Shown here: positions 16,473 through 25,132 of the stretch, piece by piece
Position numbering within the stretch: the stretch's first letter is position 1
Layout of the letters: each line of letters begins with the position of its first letter
From: Planctomycetales bacterium
GTDB taxonomy: Bacteria; Planctomycetota; Planctomycetia; Isosphaerales; Isosphaeraceae
Direction: 5' to 3'
DNA length: 64,000 bases
Assembly: GCA_027452145.1 (NCBI GenBank)
Contig: DAIDHB010000331.1
Location: 1 to 64,000, forward strand
Made by a program: the position numbers and the translations under genes
The notes under the pieces: model-generated
What the model was told of the DNA's origin: nothing
The model's input: the letters and a program-made list of their open reading frames with translations, nothing else
The model's database searches: none

Positions 16473-17663
16473 ATGCGCCCGACGAGCCGGATGCCGGTAT
16501 GGGCCTCGATCCTGGCCAGTGCGATGGTCGCCGGTCTGCTGGTCGTCGCCGGCTGTACCCTGGATAAGCCCGAGAACCTGCCCGGGCGCATCTTCAACCG
16601 GATCGGCGGCCACGGCGGACAGATCATCGAGCCGAAGCGGTGCGTGCTCCGCGTCGTCATCCTCGATCGGCCATTCCGCGACCCCGCCATCAACGAGGCT
16701 CTCTGGCGCGTGGTCGACGAGCAGGTGATCACGCGGGCCGAGCAGAAGGCGCTCCAGTCCAACGGCCTGCGCGTCGGCCGGATCATCGGCGAGCTCCCGC
16801 GCGAGATCGAAACGATCCTCAAGTCCGACGGCCACGACGGGCCGCGCGTCGTGCCTTCCGAGCTGATGGTCGAGAGCGGCGATCCCAAGTCGCTCATCAG
16901 CGTCAGCCCGCGGGTCGAGCAGGTCAGCCTGCTGATCAACCGCGACGACCGGGTCTCGGGCCGGGACTACCGCGACGTCAGCGGCTACCTCCGGCTGGTC
17001 CCCCGGCACCAGGGCGCGCACGCGGTCTCGCTCCGCGTGATCCCCGAGCTCCATCACGGCCCGATCCAACGCACGTTTCCGACCCTGCCCAATGCCACCG
17101 GCATCGCACCCCAGGAGCTGACGATCCGCGACGCCCAGCAAGAGGAGGAGATCCGCGAGCTGGCTTTCGACCTCGTCCTGGAGGACAACCACGTCGCCGT
17201 CATCGGCTGCCGGCCGGACAACCTGCGCAGCCTGGGCTCGTTCCTGTTCAGCCAGCCGGCCGCCGAAAACGACGAGCGGCACCAGAGGGTCATCCTGGTC
17301 TGGGCCACGCGCAACATGCCGGGCGTGGTCGCCGAGGTGTCCAGGCAGGACGACAAGCCGGACGATCGTCCCCGGATGCTCCGCCGGATGAAGGGCGCGC
17401 CCGAGCCGCCGCCGAGCCCCGACAGGCCCGACATGACGCCCCCGTCGATCCCCGCAACGCCGGCGCCGACGCCCGTTTCGCCCCGGCCCGCCGCGACGTC
17501 GGCACCGGGACTGGCCACGGCTCCGGTGCCCGCTCCGGCAAAGGGGGCCTCGTCGCCGCGCGTCGCGAAATCCCAGCCGCCCGCGCCGGCCTCCGCCTCG
17601 ACGCCGACGTCGCCCCCGGCCGTCGATGTGCCGTCGCCTCCGCCGCAGCCGCGGGGCCAGTAG
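16473..17663 (+). CDS. Putative lipoprotein with Pro/Ala-rich C-terminal tail
   Basis: A 396-residue protein. The N-terminus (MRPTSRMPVWASILASAMVA followed by GLLVVAGC) has a lipobox with Cys28 as the predicted lipidated residue, so it should be anchored in a membrane and face the periplasm. Residues about 55-290 are a folded domain of unknown family with features such as VLRVVILDRPFRDPAINEAL, LRLVPRHQGAHAVSLRVIPE and WATRNMPGVVAEVSRQ. Residues about 305-396 are a low-complexity Pro, Ala and Ser tail, likely disordered or spanning the cell envelope. GGAAAGGA 11-18 bases upstream supports the start. Similar lipoproteins occur in planctomycetes without known function. Confidence 0.75.
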   Translation: MRPTSRMPVWASILASAMVAGLLVVAGCTLDKPENLPGRIFNRIGGHGGQIIEPKRCVLRVVILDRPFRDPAINEALWRVVDEQVITRAEQKALQSNGLRVGRIIGELPREIETILKSDGHDGPRVVPSELMVESGDPKSLISVSPRVEQVSLLINRDDRVSGRDYRDVSGYLRLVPRHQGAHAVSLRVIPELHHGPIQRTFPTLPNATGIAPQELTIRDAQQEEEIRELAFDLVLEDNHVAVIGCRPDNLRSLGSFLFSQPAAENDERHQRVILVWATRNMPGVVAEVSRQDDKPDDRPRMLRRMKGAPEPPPSPDRPDMTPPSIPATPAPTPVSPRPAATSAPGLATAPVPAPAKGASSPRVAKSQPPAPASASTPTSPPAVDVPSPPPQPRGQ

Positions 17664-17991
17664 TCCGTAGTCAGTAACGAGCGGCTAGCAGGGAATCCGC
17701 AGCGAGCCGAACCGAGGCGAATCGAGCCGAGTCGAGTCGAGCGTCAGCCAGTGTCCTCGGATGGAATCGGGCGACCGCGCCGTGACGCGAACCAGGATGG
17801 AAGGAACGATGTCCATGGATGGTGACCTGAGACGGGACCGGCTAGATTGGAAGGGGCCGCGAGTGGTCGGCGGGGAAGCTGCCGTCAAGTCGCGGCGCTG
17901 GCGGGCGCACGCGGCCCACGGGGCGGGCGCCGTCGCCGGCGTGCACGGGGCCGCCCGGCCCTGGCAATCGCATCGGACGGAGTTTCGCGTG
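17664..17991. other. Gap with short CGAG-rich simple repeat
   Basis: About 17700-17745 consists of near-repeats of CGAGCCGA/CGAATCGAG. The frame of rtcA is open through part of this gap, but its translation before 17992 is Arg/Ala-rich and does not match RtcA. No other gene is seen. Confidence 0.5.
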
Positions 17992-19077
17992 ATGGGCTCG
18001 GACACGGACTCGGACAGGACCTCGGACGGGCACGAGACCGTCCGGCTGGACGGGTCGCGCGGCGAGGGGGGCGGCCAGATCCTCCGCACCGCGCTGACGC
18101 TGTCGCTGCTGACCGGCCGGCCCTTCCGCATGACGAAGGTCCGGGCCAACCGCGACAAGCCCGGCCTGCGCCCCCAGCACAAGACCGCCATCGACGCCGC
18201 CGCCGAGCTCGGCAACGCCCGGGTCGTCGGCGCCGCGGTCGGCTCGCGCGAGGTCGCCTTCTCGCCGGCCGAGTACCAGTCACGCGACCTCTCCCTCGAC
18301 ATCGGCACCGCCGGTTCCACCGGCCTGGTCCTCCAGACCCTCCACCTGCCGCTGGCATTGCGCACCGGCGACGCCGTCCGGCTCATGCTGGCCGGCGGTA
18401 CGTTCAACCCCAAGGCGCCGGCGTACACCTTCCTCGAGGCCACCTGGCGCGGCTATCTCTGGGCGTTCGGCATGCCCGTGGCCCTGTCGATGCCGTCGGC
18501 CGGCTTCTATCCCCGGGGCGGCGGCCGGCTCGAGGCCTGGATCGAGCCCGCCAGCCCCCGGCCATGGGTCCAGCTCGAGCGCGGGCCGCTCCGCAAGATC
18601 CGGGTCATCGCCGGAGTCGCCAACCTCCGCGACGACATCGCCGCCAGGATGCGCGACCGCGCCCTCGAGCGCCTGGCCGAAGCGGGCCTCGATGCCGAGA
18701 TCGAGATCGAACTGGTGCGCTGGCCCAGTCCCGGGCAAGGGGCCGCGCTGACGCTGGTCGCCGAGCACGACGCCACGATTCCGGCCGCTTTCATCGGCCT
18801 TGGCGAGCGGGGCAAGCCGTCCGAGGCCGTCGCCGACGAGGCCGTCGACCAGTTGCTCGCCTTCGAGGCCGTCGAGGGCGCCGCGGTCGATCCGCACTCG
18901 GCCGACCAGATCCTGCTCCCGCTCGCCTTCGCGGCCGGCCGCAGCGCGTTCACCGTCAGCGAGGTGACCGAGCACCTTCGCACCAACATCCACACCATCG
19001 CCGCGTTCCTCGAGCGAACCATCACCGTCGAGGAGCCCGAGGCCGAGGGCCAGCCGGGGCGTGTCGTCATCGAGTGA
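17992..19077 (+). CDS. rtcA: RNA 3'-terminal phosphate cyclase
   Basis: A 361-residue protein, close to the usual length of about 340. RtcA uses ATP to convert an RNA 3'-phosphate to a 2',3'-cyclic phosphate through an adenylated His intermediate. The N-terminal signature GSRGEGGGQILRTALTLSL is complete (about residues 20-38), followed by RANRDKPGLRPQHKTAIDAA. The adenylated His is His302 in DPHSADQILLPLAFA. SAGFYPRGGG is also conserved. The ATG at 17992 is chosen because it places the signature near residue 20; upstream in-frame starts add about 77 non-conserved residues. The rtcB ligase and the sigma-54 activator rtcR, which accompany rtcA in enterobacteria, are not nearby. Confidence 0.93.
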   Translation: MGSDTDSDRTSDGHETVRLDGSRGEGGGQILRTALTLSLLTGRPFRMTKVRANRDKPGLRPQHKTAIDAAAELGNARVVGAAVGSREVAFSPAEYQSRDLSLDIGTAGSTGLVLQTLHLPLALRTGDAVRLMLAGGTFNPKAPAYTFLEATWRGYLWAFGMPVALSMPSAGFYPRGGGRLEAWIEPASPRPWVQLERGPLRKIRVIAGVANLRDDIAARMRDRALERLAEAGLDAEIEIELVRWPSPGQGAALTLVAEHDATIPAAFIGLGERGKPSEAVADEAVDQLLAFEAVEGAAVDPHSADQILLPLAFAAGRSAFTVSEVTEHLRTNIHTIAAFLERTITVEEPEAEGQPGRVVIE

Positions 19078-19199
19078 ACCGATTGAGCTGAGTCAGTGAT
19101 CGGCCGATCCTCTCCAACCCGCGCGCCGGCTTCCGGTACGATCGAACGCCTCGACGAGTGCTCGTCTCGAACCGAGCCCGCTCCTCGGAGGCGACGATC

Positions 19200-21224
19200 A
19201 TGCGACGGACGGACCGGCCGGCGATGTCGGTGTCGTGGTGCCTGGGCCTGGCGATGCTGCTGGGCCCGATCGCCCCGTGGGCCGTCTCCTCCGACGAGCC
19301 GCGCGACCCGCCGCGCGACGAGCGCCTCGCGGCCGTCATCGCGGCGGTCCGCGCCGAGGAGGCGAAGGTCCGCGACATCGAATACGACGTGCGGACCATC
19401 ATCCGCGACGACCGCGAGAAGGATCCGGTCGATCCCACCGAGCTCGCCGGCCTCGCCACCCGCCGCGTCGTCTTCCAGGGGACTCGCAGCTACATCCGCG
19501 AGGAGTCCTTCACACGGACATTCGCGATCAAGTCGCGCATCGAGGAGGTCTCGGCGTACGACGGCGAGCGGACGCGCACCGTCGTCTCGGGCAATTGCGC
19601 CAACATCCACCTCGGCCGGTTCGTGCATCCGAAGCTCTGCCCGCCGCACGCGCTTCCGCTGGCCCACCTCGACGTGAGCCTGCCCCTTTCGGTCTACCTC
19701 GAGGGGACCGATGCGATCCGCGCCTATCTCGGGATTCCCGCGGGCGAGGCGGTGCCGCTGCTCGCGGGCGGCTCGATCCGCGTCGTGGCGCGGTTCCTGG
19801 GCGAGGGGGAAATCGAGGGCGTTCGCTGCGTCCGGGTCGGTGTGGCTCACATCACCAGCGAAGCGAAGCAACCGTACCATCAGACCCTCTGGCTAGCTCC
19901 GTCTTACAGCTACCACTGCGTCAAGGAGGAGTTCACCTGGCACGAGATGCACGTCACCGAACTGCGCCAGATCGCCCCGGGCGTCTGGTTCCCGTGGAAG
20001 ATCGACGTCGGCCATTACGATATCCCCGGCGCGACGCAGGGCAAGCGTAACATCGTCAGCCATGAGGTCACAAAGGCCCGGCGGGTTGTACCCTCGCCGC
20101 ACAACGCGGAGTCCCTCTTCCACGACGTGGCGATCCCCGACGGACTGCCGGTTTACACGATCACGAATCGCGCGCTCGACGGCTCGAAGCTCCCCCAGCC
20201 GATCACCGGCGACCACGGGCGCCGGTTGCTGGAAAATCTCGCCACGCGGGTCGCCGACCAGGCCCGCCGATATGACCCGATCGAAATCCGCGCCATCGCC
20301 AGCCACACCAACCTCACGCCGAACAAACGGCGCCAGAGCTCTCTCATCAGAGAGGCGATGGAGGAGCACTCGATCCGCCGCGGCGAGCTGTTGTACTCGA
20401 AGAAACAGGGCAGTTTGACGTTCCTGCGCGGCTCGGGCAGCACGTTCGACCAGGTCCACGCTTACGACGGCCAGTGGACGCGGTACGTCGCCACGCAGCA
20501 GCCCGAGGCGTTCGGAAGCACGGCCGCCACGATGCGCCATGGCGCCGTCGAGGATGATCCCGGGCTGATGGACAGCGTGTTCACCCACCGGCCGCACTTG
20601 CTGCTCCTCCGCGACCAGATGATCCTCGCTCCTCTGACTTACCTGCTCGGCCTACCCGCCCAGGATTGGCCCAGGTTGCCGGCCCTGCGCTTCCACTACT
20701 GCGGCGAGACCCCGGTCGATGGTCACCCGTGCCTCACAATCGTGGGCCGTTTCACGGGCCGGGGTTATGACACCAATCTCTCGCTCGTCGTGGACCTAGC
20801 GACCGATCGGAACCTGATCCCGATCCGCCTGACGACATTCGTCGACGCACCCGGCGCGCGTCCGTTGCCGACCAGCCTCGGCCGCGCCGAGGACCTGCGC
20901 GAGATTGCGCCGGGGCTCTGGTATCCGTTCCGCGTCGTTACGATGCACTTCCAGGGTGGCACGCGGATGGCGAGGGGACAGTTGCTGATCGACTCGCGTG
21001 ACGGCCTGAGGATTGAATCGGCGACCCTGAATCCCGCCGCGGACGATGCGATCTTCGGCAAGGTCGTCGTGCCGGGGGGGATGAACGTATCGGTCTCCGA
21101 CGAGACCGGGCATCGGGTCGGCTTCATCCGCCAGAACGAGCCAGGGGTTCCGACACTCAGCCCCCAGGGCTATCAGCGGCTGCTCCGGGAGCACCAGCGA
21201 AAGGGTGGCCTTCGGAACAGGTGA
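19200..21224 (+). CDS. Secreted protein of unknown function, first of two tandem paralogs
   Basis: A 674-residue protein. Residues 1-30 form a signal peptide (VSWCLGLAMLLGPIAPWAV), which supports the ATG at 19200 over the GTG at 19158. The mature chain is built of two related halves. The first has RVVFQGTRSYI, VSAYDGERTRTVVSGN and TELRQIAPGVWFPWKI; the second has VHAYDGQWTRYVAT and EDLREIAPGLWYPFRV. The repeated AYDGxxTR and LRxIAPGxWxPxxI elements point to an internal duplication of one domain of about 250 residues, reminiscent of the LolA/outer-membrane lipoprotein-sorting fold. No catalytic motif is seen. The gene 118 bases downstream encodes a paralog with an extra C-terminal domain, so the two probably arose by tandem duplication and may share a promoter. 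Confidence 0.75.
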   Translation: MRRTDRPAMSVSWCLGLAMLLGPIAPWAVSSDEPRDPPRDERLAAVIAAVRAEEAKVRDIEYDVRTIIRDDREKDPVDPTELAGLATRRVVFQGTRSYIREESFTRTFAIKSRIEEVSAYDGERTRTVVSGNCANIHLGRFVHPKLCPPHALPLAHLDVSLPLSVYLEGTDAIRAYLGIPAGEAVPLLAGGSIRVVARFLGEGEIEGVRCVRVGVAHITSEAKQPYHQTLWLAPSYSYHCVKEEFTWHEMHVTELRQIAPGVWFPWKIDVGHYDIPGATQGKRNIVSHEVTKARRVVPSPHNAESLFHDVAIPDGLPVYTITNRALDGSKLPQPITGDHGRRLLENLATRVADQARRYDPIEIRAIASHTNLTPNKRRQSSLIREAMEEHSIRRGELLYSKKQGSLTFLRGSGSTFDQVHAYDGQWTRYVATQQPEAFGSTAATMRHGAVEDDPGLMDSVFTHRPHLLLLRDQMILAPLTYLLGLPAQDWPRLPALRFHYCGETPVDGHPCLTIVGRFTGRGYDTNLSLVVDLATDRNLIPIRLTTFVDAPGARPLPTSLGRAEDLREIAPGLWYPFRVVTMHFQGGTRMARGQLLIDSRDGLRIESATLNPAADDAIFGKVVVPGGMNVSVSDETGHRVGFIRQNEPGVPTLSPQGYQRLLREHQRKGGLRNR

Positions 21225-21342
21225 AATCCGGGTTGAAGGCGACGATCGTCGAGCCGGCCCGGTATTCGTACGTCGCTTCGGGATCCGTTACGATTTGGCA
21301 GATGGCACAGGAGTTCATCCACAACCCGCGTGAGGACTGGCC

Positions 21343-23820
21343 ATGCCGCGGAGGATCGGGCGAGTCGCATCGTGCTGGCTGGCCGTCGCGCTGGGTCTTC
21401 CCGGCCTCGCGTCAATCGGCGCCGACGATCCCGGCAATCCGCCGCGCGACGAACGGATGGCGGCAATCGTCACGGCCGTTCGCGCCGAGGAGGCGAAGTA
21501 CCGGGACCTCGAGTACAGCGCCCGGATCATCGGTTGCGCGACGGGACAGCAAGGCCAGCAGGATCCCGCCGGATTCTCCCTGTTCGCCACCCGCCGCGTC
21601 GTCTTCCAGGGCGATCGTGTATCCTTTCATCAGCGGGCGTTCGAGCGTCGTGGCGAGGTAAAGTCCCACCACGAGGAGGCCTCGGCGTACGACGGCGAGC
21701 GGACGCGCACGGTCGCCTCGGGCAATTGTGCCAACATCCATCTGGGCCGCTGGCTGCACCCGGCCGCGCTCGCCCCTCACAGCCTGGCGCTGGAGGCGAT
21801 CGGGATCAACATCCCGCTGTCGACCTACCTGGCCGGGACCGAGGCCGTGCACGCGCACCTGGGGTATGGCAGCGACCTGGTCTTGCCCCGGTTCTCGCTC
21901 CCCTTCGGGACGGTCGAAGCCCGGCTCGAAGGCGAGGAGAAGCTCGACGGCCTGCACTGCCTCAGGATCCAGGTCGATCAACGTCCCGTCCTGACCGATG
22001 TCCCGATCACTCGCCGCCTCTGGCTGGCTCCCGAGCGCAACTACCTCTGCATCCGCGAGGAATCGCCCGGGTGCACGATGCATGTCGACGAACTGCGTCA
22101 GGTCGCCCCCGGCCTGTGGTTTCCCGCGAGGATCACGGTCACCGTGGCACCGACCGGCCGCCGGATGCGGCCGGCGTCGACGACCCGTACCGTGACGGTC
22201 TTCGAGAAGATCGACCTCGCGCCTCGCCATGAGCCTCCCTTCTTCCGCGACGTGGTGATTCCCGCCGATCTGCCGGTCTTCACGATCAGGGATCGCCGGC
22301 TCGTCGGCTCGGAACTCCCCGAGCCGGTCGGCGGCGACCGCGGCCCCCACGCACTCCGGGAACTGGCCCCCCGCGTCGCCGCGCAGGAGCGGAGGTATGG
22401 CAACCTCGACGTCTCGGCCAGAGACCAGGGGTACCGTCTGTGGCGTACCGTGAGCGGCTCGCGCCTCGTCTTTGACAGGATGTACGAGCAACGCTCAATC
22501 ACCCAGGGGAACCTGTTCTCCCTGGCTTCGTGGTATTCGAACGCCATTCCAGACGCCGTGCGAGTCGTGAGATCCGACGTGACGTCGTTCGACGGGCGGT
22601 GGATCCGCCATGCCTCGAGTTCGACGACGGGAGACAGGGCGACGAGCATGGCCTCCCTGCGACGGGCGATCATCGAAGACCCGAGCCGCGTCGCCCCGCA
22701 TTTGCTGCTGATCCGCCCGCACACGATGTTGCTGGGGAGCCAGGGCTTTTCCACACCGCTGTCCGACCTCGTCAGGTTGCCTCGCCCTTTCCTACCTCAG
22801 GGGCTGGCATTCCACTACTGCGGCACCGCGACGGTCGACGGCCATCCCTGCATCACGCTCCGCAGCGACGCCGGCGGGAGCCCGATCATGAGCCGGGACC
22901 AGTCGTATGTGCTGCACCTCGCGACCGACCGCAATCACATCCCGATCCGGATGGAGCACTTCCTCTGCCCTCGCTTCGAGCGCCCCATTGCAGTCGCCAT
23001 CGGCCGATGCGACGACCTCCGCGAGATTGCGCCGGGCCTCTGGTATCCCTTTCACGTCGAGGAGATGACCCTCGATCCAGTGTCCTTTCTGAATCAGGGA
23101 TGGGTTGTCGTCCAGACGCGCCGGGTCGTCACGGTCGACTCGGCCGCATCCTTCGCCCGGGTGGATGAGTCCGTCTTCAGCGACGTGACTGTGCCCGAGG
23201 AGACCAGCGTCCATGTGCTCGACGGGACGGGGGGACTCGTCGGCAGCATGGTCCAGGCCGAAGAGGGTCCGCTCGCGATCGATGCGAGAACCTACGCGAA
23301 GATGATCCTGACGAGAAAACCGGCGCAGGTGAACATCAGGATGCCGCAGCCCCGGCGGAAGGGACCGGCCGACCACGTCGGCGAGCCGGTGCCCGCATTC
23401 CCCGCCGGGATGACCTGGATCGGCAGCGACCCGCCGGTCTGGCCGACCCTATGGGGCAGGTTCGTGGTCCTGGTCTTCTGGTCCGAGTGGGACGACGACG
23501 GGCGCGACGACATGAAGCGTCTCACCCGCTTCGTGCGCGAGCATCCCCAGAACGGTCCGGCGGTCATCGGTATCCACCCGCCGGGCAGCTCGCCGATCGA
23601 AATCCGCCGGGCCATCGACGCCCAGCACCTCGAGTTCCCCACCGGAGTCGATGTCGAGCCGCCCGCGGACTCGGCCGCCGTGGGCGAGCTGTTCGGCCGC
23701 CTCGAGGTGACCTCCGTCCCTTATCTCATTGTCATCGACGGCGAGGGCAAGATCGCCGACGCTGGCGAAGTCGGCGCCGTCCTCACCCGGCTCGAGGCGC
23801 GACTCGACCGGGATCGATGA
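21343..23820 (+). CDS. Secreted paralog with C-terminal thioredoxin-like domain lacking CXXC
   Basis: An 825-residue protein with signal peptide VASCWLAVALGLPGLASIGA. It repeats the architecture of the upstream gene: NPPRDERMAAIVTAVRAEEA at the N-terminus, ASAYDGERTRTVASGNCANI, DELRQVAPGLWFPARI in the first half, and DLREIAPGLWYPFHV in the second. Unlike its neighbour it ends with about 150 extra residues that look like a TlpA/AhpC-type thioredoxin fold: VGEPVPAFP, GRFVVLVFWSEWDDDGRDDM, ITSVPYLIVIDGEGKI-like sequence near the end. Where a thioredoxin would have WCxxC the chain reads WSEWDDDG, so no redox-active cysteines are present. The domain is therefore probably structural or a binding module. 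The ATG at 21343 precedes the signal peptide directly. Confidence 0.78.
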   Translation: MPRRIGRVASCWLAVALGLPGLASIGADDPGNPPRDERMAAIVTAVRAEEAKYRDLEYSARIIGCATGQQGQQDPAGFSLFATRRVVFQGDRVSFHQRAFERRGEVKSHHEEASAYDGERTRTVASGNCANIHLGRWLHPAALAPHSLALEAIGINIPLSTYLAGTEAVHAHLGYGSDLVLPRFSLPFGTVEARLEGEEKLDGLHCLRIQVDQRPVLTDVPITRRLWLAPERNYLCIREESPGCTMHVDELRQVAPGLWFPARITVTVAPTGRRMRPASTTRTVTVFEKIDLAPRHEPPFFRDVVIPADLPVFTIRDRRLVGSELPEPVGGDRGPHALRELAPRVAAQERRYGNLDVSARDQGYRLWRTVSGSRLVFDRMYEQRSITQGNLFSLASWYSNAIPDAVRVVRSDVTSFDGRWIRHASSSTTGDRATSMASLRRAIIEDPSRVAPHLLLIRPHTMLLGSQGFSTPLSDLVRLPRPFLPQGLAFHYCGTATVDGHPCITLRSDAGGSPIMSRDQSYVLHLATDRNHIPIRMEHFLCPRFERPIAVAIGRCDDLREIAPGLWYPFHVEEMTLDPVSFLNQGWVVVQTRRVVTVDSAASFARVDESVFSDVTVPEETSVHVLDGTGGLVGSMVQAEEGPLAIDARTYAKMILTRKPAQVNIRMPQPRRKGPADHVGEPVPAFPAGMTWIGSDPPVWPTLWGRFVVLVFWSEWDDDGRDDMKRLTRFVREHPQNGPAVIGIHPPGSSPIEIRRAIDAQHLEFPTGVDVEPPADSAAVGELFGRLEVTSVPYLIVIDGEGKIADAGEVGAVLTRLEARLDRDR

Positions 23821-23887
23821 TGGCGTAGGATGGGCATCGCCCACCGGTCGAGGCCTCGAACTGGTGCGCGATGCCCACCCTACGCCA
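23821..23887. repeat. Imperfect 25-bp inverted repeat directly after a stop codon
   Basis: Arms 23821-23845 and 23863-23887 (TGGCGTAGGATGGGCATCGC against its complement) have two mismatches and an 17-base loop. The repeat starts at the base following the TGA at 23818-23820 and lies between convergent genes, so it could stop transcription from both sides. GTAGGGTGGGCA-type palindromes are found as dispersed repeats in several bacterial groups. Confidence 0.8.
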
Positions 23888-23928
23888 CGGTTTCGCAGCC
23901 CTTCCCTTCGGGGCAGGCTCCTGATCCC

Positions 23929-24432
23929 TCAATTGCCCTCGACCTCGTCCGGTCCGACGAGCCGGTAGACCAGCAGCGGGGCTCGCTTGCGGGTGACGGC
24001 CGCGGCGACCTCGCGCCGCAGGTGGCCGCCGGCGTGCTGGAGGTGGTCCAGCACCGCGACGGGACCGGGTGAGTCCGGCGCCCCGGCGTCGACGAGCCCC
24101 ACCGTGACCAGCAGCCGCGAGGCGTCCGGGAACGGGGCCACGTCGAGGACGTGCAGGTCGCGCAGCACGTCGTCGCGGCACTCGGCCAGCACCTCGTCGA
24201 GCGTCACGGCGACCTGGCGACAGAGCTGCGCGGCCTTGCGGTCGACGGTCGGTGCCTTCGAGCTCGAATCCGAACCCGATCCCGGCCCGAACGCCGGCCC
24301 GCCGCCGTGATGGCGCGACCGACCGCCCCGGGCGAATCGCCGCGCCTCCAGGCGCGGGGCCAGCCCATCATCCTCGCCCGGTTCGGCGCACAGTCGTCGC
24401 GTCTGCTTGTTCGAGGGGAACCGGTATCTCAT
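23929..24432 (-). CDS. RbfA-like ribosome-binding factor
   Basis: A 167-residue protein. From about residue 70 it resembles RbfA, which binds 16S rRNA during 30S maturation: AAQLCRQVAVTLDEVLAEC, DDVLRDLHVLDVAPFPDASR, LLVTVGLVD, then LDHLQHAGGHLRREVAAAVT and RKRAPLLVYRLV, matching the order of the KH-like fold (helix, strand with PDxxxxxVxV, helix with LRxxLA, final RxxPxL strand). The first 65 residues include SNKQTRRLCAEPGEDDG and a Gly/Ser-rich stretch and look like a lineage-specific extension. The ATG at 24432 is chosen over the one four codons upstream by position only. It is not next to infB, nusA or truB, its usual neighbours. Confidence is limited because the similarity is judged by eye. 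Confidence 0.55.
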   Translation of the reverse strand: MRYRFPSNKQTRRLCAEPGEDDGLAPRLEARRFARGGRSRHHGGGPAFGPGSGSDSSSKAPTVDRKAAQLCRQVAVTLDEVLAECRDDVLRDLHVLDVAPFPDASRLLVTVGLVDAGAPDSPGPVAVLDHLQHAGGHLRREVAAAVTRKRAPLLVYRLVGPDEVEGN

Positions 24433-25132
24433 GATGACCCTCACCAGTTACGAATAGACCGACATCTATGGGATCGGCCGCGACCCGGGGGCCGGGTGCG
24501 GGCCGCCGACGTTCGATTGAGTTCGAAGGTGAGCGGGCACATCGCCCGGCTCGATCCGGCAGGGGTCCGGGCCGTGGACGACGTCCTTGCACGACCCCGG
24601 CGCGCAGCGGCATCTTCCGCGCCTCGGGCCGTCGGTCGGAACGAAACGATCGTGGCTCCCGCCGCGAAGAGGAGAGTGCGGTGCAGAGCTGCGGCGATCG
24701 AATAGACTAACGCGACCCGAACGCGGGACCCTGGCTCGACGACACACTCATGGGGAAGTGGGTTCGCATCGTCGTCCTCCTTCAGGTCGCTGCCCAGGGA
24801 GAGATGAGCGGGAAGGAAATGACCGCGGTCTTCCGCGATCGTCAGTCTATCATAGTCGCGCAACGTCCCGCGATCAACCCGGCCGAAATACGCGGACGCG
24901 CCTCATCAGCCACCGATTGATCGAATGGTCCAGATAGGGAATGATCCGACTCCGGTCCCATTCGTGTTATTCGTGCGATTCGTGGTGAGGTCTTCCGGCG
25001 AGTTGATTCAACCACGAATGACACGAACGGCACGAATGAAGAGAGCCTGCATCCGGCGCGCCAGTTCGTCAGGTCGCTCGTTCGACGTGACCGAGATTCC
25101 TCGTTCGGCGGCCGCGGTGAGTGGCACCTCGA
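24433..25132. other. 700-base gap, no supported gene
   Basis: The minus-strand frame 24441-24863 begins naturally (MRDYDRLTIAEDRGHFLP) but becomes Arg/Ala/Ser-rich and shows no family features, so it is not called. The right part holds the CCACGAAT-type inverted repeat at 24959-25039. Confidence 0.5.
24959..25039. repeat. Inverted repeat of the CCACGAAT family, second copy
   Basis: Left arm 24959-24986 carries ATTCGTG units and right arm 25012-25039 the complementary CACGAAT units, with about five mismatches in 28. It has the same composition and layout as 10853-10931. Confidence 0.78.

Noticed and set aside
24441-24863. A 140-codon minus-strand frame beginning MRDYDRLTIAEDRG
   Set aside because: Only the first 50 residues look natural; the rest is Arg/Ser/Ala-rich, there is no family feature, and no ribosome binding site was seen.
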